Shown here piece by piece: positions 8,605 to 15,385 of a stretch of 24,080 nt of DNA (the stretch's first letter is position 1; the number at the start of each line of letters is the position of its first letter). The stretch lies in the NCBI GenBank assembly GCA_025981625.1, contig JAICXF010000026.1:1-24080 (forward strand), in the 5' to 3' direction. Both the position numbers and the translations under genes were made by a program. The notes under the pieces were generated by a model. The model was not told the origin of the DNA. It worked only from the letters and a program-made list of their open reading frames with translations, and searched no databases. Origin of the DNA: Sphingomonas sp. (GTDB taxonomy: Bacteria; Pseudomonadota; Alphaproteobacteria; Sphingomonadales; Sphingomonadaceae).

Positions 8605-9321
8605 ATGAACAAGCTTATCACCGCGGCGGTGGCGACCGCCGTCGCAATGACGCCCATCGCCGCAGCCGCGCAGCAGGCGTCGATCGCGCAGACGATTACC
8701 GGAACTCGACTGGACATCGCCGCAACCGGCGAAGTCACGCGCGTGCCGGACATCGCCGTCATTTCCGCGGGGGTGGTTTCGCGGTCTGCAACCGCCGCCG
8801 GCGCGCTGCAGGAGACCGCCACCAAAATGGACCAGGTCCTTGCCGCGCTCAGGAAGGCGGGCGTGCAGGGTCGCGATATCCAGACGAGCAACGTCAGCCT
8901 CAATCCGGAATATCGCTATGCCGACAATCAGCCGCCGCAACTCGTTGGCTATACGGCTTCGAACAACGTGACGGTCCGTTTCCGTGACATCCGCAGTTCG
9001 GGTGCAATGCTCGATGCGCTGGTCGCACGCGGGGCGAACCAGATCAGCGGGCCGACCCTCACCCTCGACCATCCCGAGGCGGCGCTCGACGAAGCTCGCT
9101 CGAAGGCGATCGCAACCGGCCGCGCGCGCGCCGAGCTTTATGCGCGTTCGCTCGGCCTGCGGGTCGCAAGGGTGGTCGCCGTCAGCGAGAACGAAGGCAG
9201 TTCGATCGAGCCGCCGCGGCCAATGATGGTCACCGCGCGGATGGCGCCCGCGCAGAGCAAGATCGAGCCCGGTGAGCAGAAGCTGCAGGTCGCCGTCTCA
9301 ATGACTTTCGAGCTACAGTGA
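8605..9321 (+). CDS. Periplasmic SIMPL-domain (DUF541) protein
   Basis: The 238-residue product belongs to the SIMPL/DUF541 family (relatives include BP26 and YggE), linked to stress tolerance and oxidative-damage reduction in other bacteria; the mechanism is unknown. Residues 1-22 form a signal peptide (MNKLITAAVATAVAMTPIAAAA) cleaved before QQ, so the protein is exported to the periplasm. Family features follow: ITGTRLDIAATGEVTRVPD, a helical stretch with VLAALRKAGVQGRDIQTSNV, and the paired YTASNNVTVRFRD strand. The start at 8605 has aggggaacgagc upstream and begins the signal peptide; an in-frame ATG at 8578 would spoil it. It ends just before a strong hairpin and lies 72 nt behind the GlsB gene, possibly co-transcribed. 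Confidence 0.9.
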   Translation: MNKLITAAVATAVAMTPIAAAAQQASIAQTITGTRLDIAATGEVTRVPDIAVISAGVVSRSATAAGALQETATKMDQVLAALRKAGVQGRDIQTSNVSLNPEYRYADNQPPQLVGYTASNNVTVRFRDIRSSGAMLDALVARGANQISGPTLTLDHPEAALDEARSKAIATGRARAELYARSLGLRVARVVAVSENEGSSIEPPRPMMVTARMAPAQSKIEPGEQKLQVAVSMTFELQ

Positions 9322-9325
9322 AAGA

Positions 9326-9354
9326 AGGGCCGCGCAGCACTGCCGCGCGGCCCT
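9326..9354 (-). terminator. Shared terminator hairpin between SIMPL gene and GlsB copy 2
   Basis: agggccgcgc (9326-9335) pairs perfectly with gcgcggccct (9345-9354), a 10-bp GC-rich stem. On the minus strand it is followed by ttctttcac, a broken T-run, so it best serves the GlsB gene that ends at 9377. On the plus strand it sits 5 nt past the SIMPL stop without a T-run, so any termination there would be weaker. Confidence 0.75.
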
Positions 9355-9376
9355 CGAACTTTCAAAAAGAGCGCGC

Positions 9377-9634
9377 CTAGCGAACCGTGCCCCTGCGGAT
9401 CAGGTTGACGATCGCCAGGAGGATGATCGCGCCGATCAGCGAATACAGAAACGTGGTCAGCGTAATACCGTTGTTAAGTGACGAGCCGCCGCCGAACAAA
9501 AGGCCGGCAATCACGGCGCCGACGATCCCGACCACGATGTTCAGGATAATTCCCTGCTGGGCGTCGGTCCGCATGATCAGGCTCGCGAGCCATCCGCAAA
9601 TACCGCCGACGATCAGCCAGATGATAATTCCCAT
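9377..9634 (-). CDS. GlsB/YeaQ/YmgE family stress-response membrane protein (copy 2)
   Basis: An 85-residue, three-helix membrane protein: MGIIIWLIVGGICGWLASLI, IILNIVVGIVGAVIAGLLFG and FLYSLIGAIILLAIVNLI, ending in basic RRGTVR. The MRTDAQQG loop and the G-x-x-G-A-V-I-A-G helix are the family signature. It is closer to the standard YeaQ form than copy 1, and the two are clearly diverged paralogues rather than a recent duplication. A strong ribosome site (ggaggaaaagcccc) precedes the ATG. Likely a single-gene transcript: a promoter-like GGAAC-N17-CGTC lies about 60 nt upstream and a hairpin terminator lies downstream. Function beyond stress association is unknown. Confidence 0.9.
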   Translation of the reverse strand: MGIIIWLIVGGICGWLASLIMRTDAQQGIILNIVVGIVGAVIAGLLFGGGSSLNNGITLTTFLYSLIGAIILLAIVNLIRRGTVR

Positions 9635-9696
9635 GGGGCTTTTCCTCCTGTTTTTGCGGCCGTCTAACAGTGCGGGACAGCCGTTCCGGCACCACA

Positions 9697-9722
9697 GACG
9701 CGTGATGCGTCGCGATTGTTCC
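9697..9722 (-). promoter_or_regulatory. Possible EcfG-type promoter for GlsB copy 2
   Basis: Read on the minus strand: GGAAC (9718-9722), 17 nt, then CGTC (9697-9700). The EcfG consensus is GGAAC-N16/17-CGTT, so only the last base differs. It predicts a start near 9690 and a leader of about 55 nt. A small dyad, gacgc-gtgat-gcgtc, spans 9697-9711 over the -10 side of the spacer. Confidence 0.4.
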
Positions 9723-9782
9723 GCAAACGGAAGGGTTCGTCGAGAAATTTGGTTAATTAACGCCGGTCAGCCCGGCGGCTGG

Positions 9783-10082
9783 TCAGTAACGCTGCTGACG
9801 CTCGTACTGATCGCGATACTGCTTGATGCGGGTGACGCGAAGGCCGGGCATTCCGCTGCGATCCACCGCGCGCTGCCAGCTCGTGAATTCCTCGAGGCTG
9901 AGCGTGTAGCGCTTGCAGGCTTCGTCGACGGTCAGCAGCCCGCCGGCGACGGCGGCAACCACCTCGGCCTTGCGGCGAACCACCCAGCGCGTGGTGCCCG
10001 GGGCCGGCAATGACTCGAGAGTCAGCGGCTCACCCAGGGGGCCAATGACCTGCGCCGGACGAATCTTCTGGTTCTCGAGCAT
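9783..10082 (-). CDS. sciP: SciP, small CtrA inhibitory protein (DUF1153)
   Basis: In Caulobacter, SciP binds DNA and the master cell-cycle regulator CtrA, blocking CtrA-dependent transcription in early G1. This 99-residue protein carries the DUF1153 signature nearly intact: VIGPLGEPLTLESLP (12-26), TTRWVVRRKAEVVAAV (30-45) and the helix-turn-helix-like GGLLTVDEACKRYTLSLEEF (47-66), then SWQRAVDRSGMPGLRVTRIK. The Caulobacter protein has the same order and length. It differs mainly at the N-terminus (MLENQKIRPAQ) and has a short polar tail (DQYERQQRY). ATG 10082 gives the expected start. It stands alone on its strand. The AT-richer spacers around it contain several TTAA half-sites but no exact TTAA-N7-TTAA CtrA box. 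Confidence 0.9.
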   Translation of the reverse strand: MLENQKIRPAQVIGPLGEPLTLESLPAPGTTRWVVRRKAEVVAAVAGGLLTVDEACKRYTLSLEEFTSWQRAVDRSGMPGLRVTRIKQYRDQYERQQRY

Positions 10083-10175
10083 ACCTGCGTTACACCTGCT
10101 TAATCATTGCTACTGGCCGATCCCTTAATCCCCAGCCGTTGAAAATATTCTGAAACGTGCTGGTTAACTCGCCGG

Positions 10176-10400
10176 TCAATCAGTCTTACGTTCCCTTAAC
10201 CCTGAGGCTCCCTTGGCGAAGGCGCCGCCAAGCAGCTTGACCGCCTCCTTCCAGCCTTCGCCGCCTGCGAGATAGCAGGCGATCGCGTCCTCTCTCGAGT
10301 GGCCGTCGAGCGCCGCGCCTTCGCCGAGCGTCTCGAGCAACTCGGCGAGGCTGAGCGGGTCGCCCGTTCCAACACCGAAGTCCCGCTCGTGCCGCGCCAA
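10176..10400 (-). CDS. Hypothetical 74-residue protein
   Basis: An unrecognised short ORF between sciP and mnmA, transcribed like sciP and away from mnmA. It reads as a soluble, helix-rich acidic protein (LSLAELLETLGEGAALDG, EDAIACYLAGGEGWKEAVK, then LLGGAFAKGASGLRERKTD), with no membrane segment or known motif. The start is a TTG at 10400, preceded by a stop eight codons upstream and by acgggggcaggg, a plausible ribosome site. No in-frame ATG exists. The composition looks protein-like and no better gene occupies this span, but a chance ORF in GC-rich DNA cannot be excluded. Confidence 0.5.
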   Translation of the reverse strand: MARHERDFGVGTGDPLSLAELLETLGEGAALDGHSREDAIACYLAGGEGWKEAVKLLGGAFAKGASGLRERKTD

Positions 10401-10486
10401 CCCTGCCCCCGTGACTGCCTATCCTGCTCGGCGGTCTAGTCGGGAGGAGTGAAATTCGGGTAAAGACGCCGGAAACCGAACCAGCC

Positions 10487-11605
10487 ATGACCATAGATTT
10501 CCAGCTTGGCCGCCCTGCCGGCGGTGCCCGAATTGTCGTCGCCATGTCCGGCGGCGTCGACAGCTCCGTGACTGCAGCGCTCGCCGCGCAGACGGGCGCG
10601 GAAGTGATTGGCGTGACGCTCCAGCTCTATGATCATGGGGAGGCGGTGCGACGGTCAGGCGCGTGCTGTGCCGGGCAGGACATTTACGATGCCCGCCAAG
10701 TGGCCGACCGGCTCGGCATCGCCCATTACGTGCTCGATTACGAAAGCCGTTTCCGCGGCGGCGTGATCGATCGCTTCGTCGATGAATATGCGCAGGGACG
10801 GACGCCGGTGCCCTGCGCAAGCTGCAACCAGGGCGTGAAATTCGTGGACCTCGTCGCCTTCGCGAAGGAGCTTGGCGCCGATTGTCTCGCGACCGGCCAT
10901 TATGTCCGGCGGGTCGTCAACGGTGGCCGGGTGGAGCTGCACAAGGGCGCGGACCCGCGCCGGGACCAGAGCTATTTTCTCTATGGCACCACGCGCGAGC
11001 AGCTCGACTTCCTGCGCTTCCCGTTGGGCGATCTGCCCAAGGACGAGGTGCGGCGGCTCGCTGCCGAGGTGGGACTCGAAGTAGCGGCGAAGCCCGACAG
11101 CCAGGACATCTGCTTCGTTCCGGATGGCGATTATGCCGGTCTGGTGAAGCGCCTGAGGCCGGAGACCGAGGCGGCGGGCGAGATCGTCGATTTGGACGGC
11201 AGCGTGCTTGGCCGCCATCGCGGCGTGGTCCATTTTACCGTCGGCCAGCGACGCGGAATCGAGATCGGCGGGCAGAAGGAGCCGCTGTATGTGATCCGTA
11301 TCGAGCCCGAGATGCGGCGCATCGTCGTCGGGCCGCGCCGTGCATTGGCGGTCGAGTCGATGCGCGTCGCCGACTGGAACTGGCTTGCAGAAGACCAGCA
11401 GGACGTCAGCGTGAAAGTTCGCTCGCTGGCCCCCGCCGTCGCGGCCAGCCGGGAGGGCGATTGGGTCCGATTCGCGGGTCCGGAATATGGCGTCGCGCCA
11501 GGGCAGGCGGCCGTCCTCTATGATCGTACCCGGTTGCTCGGCGGAGGATGGATCGCCGAGACCGGCACCCCAGCGTACAGCAGCCTGAATGCCGTCGCCG
11601 CATAG
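10487..11605 (+). CDS. mnmA: tRNA-specific 2-thiouridylase MnmA
   Basis: MnmA puts the 2-thio group on U34 of tRNA-Lys, -Glu and -Gln, using ATP and a sulfur relay from cysteine desulfurase. The 372-residue product shows the PP-loop SGGVDSS (21-27) for ATP, the catalytic Cys113 in ASCNQGVKF (equivalent to Cys102 of E. coli), and the second catalytic Cys209 in [10 protein letters not shown] (equivalent to Cys199). Also present are ATGHYVR and [13 protein letters not shown]. An extra CC pair sits at 60-61 and Cys110 precedes the active Cys. ATG 10487 gives the usual short N-terminal lead. The last 17 nt overlap the Nudix gene in another frame, so the two are probably translated together. Confidence 0.96.
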   Translation: MTIDFQLGRPAGGARIVVAMSGGVDSSVTAALAAQTGAEVIGVTLQLYDHGEAVRRSGACCAGQDIYDARQVADRLGIAHYVLDYESRFRGGVIDRFVDEYAQGRTPVPCASCNQGVKFVDLVAFAKELGADCLATGHYVRRVVNGGRVELHKGADPRRDQSYFLYGTTREQLDFLRFPLGDLPKDEVRRLAAEVGLEVAAKPDSQDICFVPDGDYAGLVKRLRPETEAAGEIVDLDGSVLGRHRGVVHFTVGQRRGIEIGGQKEPLYVIRIEPEMRRIVVGPRRALAVESMRVADWNWLAEDQQDVSVKVRSLAPAVAASREGDWVRFAGPEYGVAPGQAAVLYDRTRLLGGGWIAETGTPAYSSLNAVAA

Positions 11606-12050
11606 CGCGGGCGTCCTGCTGTTCCGGTGCAGCGGCCCTGAACCCGAGGTGCTGCTGATCAAGCCCGGCGGTCCATACTGGCGCAACAAGGACGCTGGGG
11701 CATGGATGATCCCGAAGGGCACGATCGAGCCCGGGGAGCAGCCGCTCGACGCCGCGGTCCGCGAATTCGCCGAAGAAACCGGAAGTGGGCTTGCCGCGGC
11801 GCCTTTCCCGCTCGGCAGCGTAAGGCAGGCCGGCGGCAAGATCGTGCAGGCGTTCGCCGCCGAGGGCGATCTCGATGCCACCGCAATCCGGAGCATCGAG
11901 TTCGAGATGGAATGGCCGCCAAGGAGCGGACTTCGGGAGCGCTTCCCCGAAGCGGAGGAGGCGCGATGGATGAACTTCACTGAGGCACGCGCCATGATGC
12001 TGCCGAGCCAGCTGCCGCTGCTCGACGCGCTCGAAGCGAAACTCGGCTAG
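11589..12050 (+). CDS. Nudix hydrolase
   Basis: A 153-residue member of the Nudix superfamily, which hydrolyses nucleoside diphosphates linked to other groups using a metal. The Nudix box is complete: Gly44, Glu50, then Arg58-Glu59 and Glu62-Glu63-x-Gly65 in [20 protein letters not shown]. The lead [20 protein letters not shown] and [13 protein letters not shown] resemble the small NTP/diadenosine-tetraphosphate-type Nudix enzymes, but the substrate cannot be assigned. The ATG lies inside the 3' end of mnmA (17-nt overlap), which implies co-translation. The TAG stop shares the palindrome CTAG with the stop of the convergent PhzF gene (4-nt overlap). Confidence 0.9.
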   Translation: MPSPHSAGVLLFRCSGPEPEVLLIKPGGPYWRNKDAGAWMIPKGTIEPGEQPLDAAVREFAEETGSGLAAAPFPLGSVRQAGGKIVQAFAAEGDLDATAIRSIEFEMEWPPRSGLRERFPEAEEARWMNFTEARAMMLPSQLPLLDALEAKLG

Positions 12051-12829
12051 AGCTGAAACTGCCCGACGATGACGGTGTGGCACTGCCCGCCGACGACCGC
12101 TCGATCGCCTTCCTGGCGGCAATGGAGAAGGCCACCGCGAGCGCTGGCCTGGAGCGCAGTGAAGTCGTGCCTTCCCAGACGTTTGGTCCAATAAGGCACC
12201 AGCGCCGCATGCGCGGAGCCGGTCACCGGGTCCTCGTCGACGCCGAGATAAGGGACGAACACGCGACTGGCGACGTCCTCCCGCTTTCCGCGTGCGGTGA
12301 CCACGGCCATCCGCGGAATGGCCTTCAACGCGAGGAAGTCCGGCCGCACGGCTAGAACGGCGTCTTCATCGGCGACCTCAAGGATCGCGGCGTCGTTGTA
12401 GCCATCGGCCACCCACGCAGGTCCGTCGCCGATGCCGAGGGCTGCACAAAGGCCGGGCTCCCGCACCTCGGTCAGCTTCGCAGCGCGCATGTCCAGCTCG
12501 AGCAGGTCGTCGCACCGGGCGACGGTCATCAGGCCGGACCTGGTCGAAAAACGTACGGGCTGTCCCGTCATCAGGATATGGCCGGCAGCGAGCGTGGCAT
12601 GACCGCACATCTCGACCTCGGCGGCCGGGGTGAACCAGCGCAGGTCGAAGTCCACGCCCGCAGTCTCGCTCGGTACCGTGAAGGCGGTCTCGCTGAGGTT
12701 ATTCTCGGCGGCGATCGCCTGCATGACCTGATCGGCCAGCCAGCGCTCAAGTGGCATCACCGCCGCCGGATTCCCGGCCAGCGGCTTGTCGGCGAAGGCA
12801 TCGACCTGGAAGAAGGGGAGCGTCGTCAT
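12047..12829 (-). CDS. PhzF-family isomerase/epimerase-like protein
   Basis: The 260-residue product belongs to the PhzF (diaminopimelate-epimerase-like) superfamily. Motifs present are the N-terminal FQVDAFADKPLAGNPAAV, the catalytic Glu47 in NNLSETAF, RWFTPAAEVEMCGHATLAAG (about 64-83), and DEDPVTGSAHAAL (198-210), which closes the active site. There are no phenazine genes nearby, so it is one of the many PhzF relatives with unknown substrates rather than a phenazine enzyme. ATG 12829 overlaps the upstream CDF stop (ATGA), making it the third gene of a coupled pdxH-CDF-phzF-like group. Its TAG stop is in the CTAG shared with the Nudix gene. Confidence 0.9.
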   Translation of the reverse strand: MTTLPFFQVDAFADKPLAGNPAAVMPLERWLADQVMQAIAAENNLSETAFTVPSETAGVDFDLRWFTPAAEVEMCGHATLAAGHILMTGQPVRFSTRSGLMTVARCDDLLELDMRAAKLTEVREPGLCAALGIGDGPAWVADGYNDAAILEVADEDAVLAVRPDFLALKAIPRMAVVTARGKREDVASRVFVPYLGVDEDPVTGSAHAALVPYWTKRLGRHDFTALQASARGGLLHCRQEGDRAVVGGQCHTVIVGQFQL

Positions 12830-13761
12830 GTCGCCTGTTCCGTGATTTCCTGGGGGAGCAGAGTTTCGCGATCGGTTTGTCCCTCAGGGTCGACGTGGAT
12901 CAGTATTTCGATACCCGGGAAGTGGGTCTGCAATTTCTCCTCGGCGCGGTCGAGCCGGTCATGCGCCTGCTGAACCGTCCATTGCGCGGGCACCCAGACA
13001 TGGAACTGGACAAAGCGGAGAGTGCCGCTCTTGCGGGTGCGGAGGTCATGGAGGCCCTGCAACTCGGGATAGCTTGCCGCGGCAGCCAGGAACTCCTGCC
13101 GCTCATCCTCCGGCCATTCCCGGTCCATCAGCTGGTTCACCGCTTCGTGCGATGCCCGCCACGCGCCCCACAGCAACCATAACGCAATGCCGATCCCCGC
13201 GACCGCATCGGCGCCGGCGACGTGCAGCGCCTGCTCCAGAACCAGCGCAACGACGACGGTGAAATTGAGGAGCAGGTCCGACTTGTAGTGGATGTTGTCC
13301 GTTTTGATGGCGACCGAGCCGGTGCGCTCGATGACTTTCCCCTGGTACCACAGCAAGGCAAAGGTGAAGACGATGGCCAGCAGCGAAACGGCCACTCCGT
13401 CGCCCATCGCCGCCGTGCGGGCACCGTTGATCAGCCGGTCGACTGCGTGCCACGCAATCCCGACCGCGGAGATGCTGATCAGCACTACCTGGCCCAGCGC
13501 GACGAGCGCCTCGGCCTTGCCGTGACCGAACCGGTGGTCCGTGTCGGCGGGCATCGCGGCGATACGCACTCCGAGCAGCGTGGTGAGGCTGGCAATGACG
13601 TCGAGGCCGGTGTCGGCCAGCGAGCCGAGCATCGCTGTCGATCCGGTCCGGTAAGCCGCCCATGCTTTAGCGAAGAGGAGGATGAGCGCGAGCGTCACGC
13701 TGGCCAGCGCCGCGCGTGTCGAGTGAACCGAATGCTCGGCGGCGACCCTGGCCGTCGTCAT
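12826..13761 (-). CDS. Cation diffusion facilitator (FieF/YiiP-like) transporter
   Basis: Inner-membrane proton antiporter exporting divalent metals such as Zn or Fe. From ATG 13761 it is 311 residues, close to FieF (300). The metal-site residues of FieF have clear counterparts: Asp50 and Asp54 in GSLADTGLD (TM2), and His158 and Asp162 in NIHYKSDLLLN (TM5). The cytoplasmic-interface motif DTDHRFGHGKAEAL (73-86) is intact, followed by a C-terminal metal-sensing domain (VQFHVWVP, GIEILIHVDPEG). Earlier in-frame starts would run through the end of pdxH and are rejected; ATG 13761 overlaps the pdxH TGA as ATGA. Metal specificity cannot be set from sequence. Confidence 0.92.
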   Translation of the reverse strand: MTTARVAAEHSVHSTRAALASVTLALILLFAKAWAAYRTGSTAMLGSLADTGLDVIASLTTLLGVRIAAMPADTDHRFGHGKAEALVALGQVVLISISAVGIAWHAVDRLINGARTAAMGDGVAVSLLAIVFTFALLWYQGKVIERTGSVAIKTDNIHYKSDLLLNFTVVVALVLEQALHVAGADAVAGIGIALWLLWGAWRASHEAVNQLMDREWPEDERQEFLAAAASYPELQGLHDLRTRKSGTLRFVQFHVWVPAQWTVQQAHDRLDRAEEKLQTHFPGIEILIHVDPEGQTDRETLLPQEITEQAT

Positions 13762-14333
13762 GGGTAGAGCAGGCCTTCGGTCCAGCCTTCTGCGCCGTGA
13801 GAGAAAAGACGGCGCTCGTGGAGGCGGTGCGGGCGGTCCGACCAGAATTCCATCGCCTGAGGAGTCACTCGATAACCGCCCCAATAGGGCGGCCGCGGCA
13901 CTTCCAGGCCGTCGAATTTCGCGCGCATTTGATCGTAGCGCTGCTCGAACTCGGCACGACTGGGCAGCGACGATGACTGGTCGGAAGCCCAGGCGCCGAG
14001 CTGCGAATCACGCCCCCGGCTTGCAAAGTAGGCGTCGGCCTCCTCGCGAGCGACGATGCTCACCGTCCCTTCGATCCGCACTTGCCGCCGAAGCGACTTC
14101 CAATGGAAGAGCAGGGCCGCGTGCGGGTTCTCAAGGAGCTCTTCGCCCTTGCGGCTGCGCTGGTTGGTGTAGAAGACGAAGCCCTGCGGGCCGTGCCCTT
14201 TGAGCAGGACCATCCTGACCGACGGACGGCCATCGCTGTCCGCCGTCGCCAAGGCCATCGCCTCCGGGTCGTTCGGCTCGCTTGCGCGCGCTTCGGCGAA
14301 CCATTCGTCGAACAGGGCGAAGGGATCCGTCAT
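13758..14333 (-). CDS. pdxH: Pyridoxamine/pyridoxine 5'-phosphate oxidase PdxH
   Basis: FMN-dependent enzyme that makes pyridoxal 5'-phosphate from PNP or PMP. From ATG 14333 it is 191 residues. Family segments are MALATADSDGRPSVRMVLLK and GFVFYTNQRSRKGEELLENP (FMN/substrate contacts), LLFHWKSLRRQVRIEGTV (FMN phosphate), RDSQLGAWASDQSS, and the C-terminal FWSDRPHRLHERRLF with the substrate-binding Arg and His. The start MTDPFALFDEWF fits the family; ggggag sits directly against this ATG with no spacer, which is unusual, and a TTG 13 codons upstream is the alternative. It is the first gene of the ATGA-coupled group with the CDF and PhzF-like genes and diverges from dnaJ across 80 nt. Confidence 0.95.
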   Translation of the reverse strand: MTDPFALFDEWFAEARASEPNDPEAMALATADSDGRPSVRMVLLKGHGPQGFVFYTNQRSRKGEELLENPHAALLFHWKSLRRQVRIEGTVSIVAREEADAYFASRGRDSQLGAWASDQSSSLPSRAEFEQRYDQMRAKFDGLEVPRPPYWGGYRVTPQAMEFWSDRPHRLHERRLFSHGAEGWTEGLLYP

Positions 14334-14413
14334 CTCCCCGGGGGCATAGGCTTGGCCTCGCCGCGACCGCAACCCATCTGGTCAGGCGCGGACTGTTCCG
14401 GCAAGGGAGGACA

Positions 14414-15376
14414 ATGGCACTCGATCTGTACCAGCGCCTGGGGCTGAAACGCGGCGCGAACGAGGCGGAGATCAAGAAGGCGTATCGCAGCCTCGCCAAG
14501 CAGCTCCACCCCGATCGCAACAAGGACAATCCGAACGCGGCCAAGCGTTTCGGCGAGGTGACCCAAGCCTATGGCCTGCTGTCCGACAAGGACAAGCGCG
14601 CCAGATACGACCGGGGCGAGATCGACGAGGAGGGCAACCCCAAGATGCCGTTCGGCGGTGGCTTCGGAGGCTATTCGCCTGGCGGGGGCGGCCCGCAGCC
14701 GGGTGCCGCGCAGGGCTTTGAAAACTTCAATTTCGGCGGCGCCGAGGGAGCCGATCTTGGCGACCTGTTCGAAGGACTGTTCGGTGGAGGCGGCGCCTCC
14801 GCCCGCGCGGGCGGAGGCCCGTTCGGCGGCTTTCGGCAGCGGGCGCGCGCTCCGCAGAAGGGGGCGGATGTCGCCTACCGATTGAAAATTCCGTTCGAGG
14901 ATGCGGTTGCCTTGAAGCCGCAGCGGATCACGCTTGGCGACGGGAAGACGATCGATCTGAAGCTGCCCCCGGGCCTCGAGGACGGCACGCGCATCCGCCT
15001 CGGCGGCAAGGGCGAGGAGGGGCCGGGCGGCCGCGGCGACGCAATCGTAACGATTGAAATTGCCCCGCATCGCTTCTTCACCCGCGACGGGACGAACATC
15101 CGGCTGGAGCTGCCCATAACCCTCAAGGAGGCGGTGCTCGGCGCGAAGGTGAAGGTGCCGACACCCGAAGGGCCCGTAATGCTATCCGTGCCGAAGGGGA
15201 CCAGTTCAGGCAAGGTGCTGCGGCTGAAGGGCCGTGGCTTTGTCGCCAAGGACGGCAAGCGAGGCGACCAGCTGGTGACGGTCGAGATCGTCGTGCCTCC
15301 GGACGACGCCGATCTGCAGCGCTTTGTCGAAGGCTGGGAAGGCGGCGGCAACCCGCGAGCGTCGCTGGGTGTATAG
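14414..15376 (+). CDS. DnaJ C-terminal-domain protein, type B (CbpA-like) co-chaperone
   Basis: An Hsp40 co-chaperone that stimulates DnaK ATPase and presents clients. 320 residues. The J-domain (1-70) has the essential His32-Pro33-Asp34 in AKQLHPDRNKDNP. It is followed by a Gly/Phe-rich linker (about 77-150: GGGFGGYSPGGGGPQPG, GGGGASARAGGG) and two beta-sandwich substrate-binding domains (KGADVAYRLKIPFEDAV to the end). The four CxxCxGxG zinc repeats of true DnaJ are absent, so it is a type B protein. The start has an excellent ribosome site, caagggaggaca, just before ATG 14414; longer in-frame versions run into divergent pdxH and are rejected. The YihY gene follows 9 nt after its stop. Confidence 0.93.
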   Translation: MALDLYQRLGLKRGANEAEIKKAYRSLAKQLHPDRNKDNPNAAKRFGEVTQAYGLLSDKDKRARYDRGEIDEEGNPKMPFGGGFGGYSPGGGGPQPGAAQGFENFNFGGAEGADLGDLFEGLFGGGGASARAGGGPFGGFRQRARAPQKGADVAYRLKIPFEDAVALKPQRITLGDGKTIDLKLPPGLEDGTRIRLGGKGEEGPGGRGDAIVTIEIAPHRFFTRDGTNIRLELPITLKEAVLGAKVKVPTPEGPVMLSVPKGTSSGKVLRLKGRGFVAKDGKRGDQLVTVEIVVPPDDADLQRFVEGWEGGGNPRASLGV

Positions 15377-15385
15377 TCGAGCCTA

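Noticed and set aside
10100..10199. A full CtrA box (TTAA-N7-TTAA) before sciP
   Set aside because: Several TTAA half-sites exist but none has the 7-nt spacing; the closest has mismatches in the second half.
10655..11995. 446-codon open frame on the minus strand
   Set aside because: Antisense of mnmA and the Nudix gene, both of which have complete catalytic motifs.
12047..12829. Phenazine biosynthesis gene phzF
   Set aside because: Only the family is supported. No other phenazine gene is present and the family has many unrelated roles.
13762..13884. Longer N-terminus for the CDF transporter
   Set aside because: It runs through the pdxH 3' end and is Pro/Arg-rich; the ATGA start at 13761 gives the family length.
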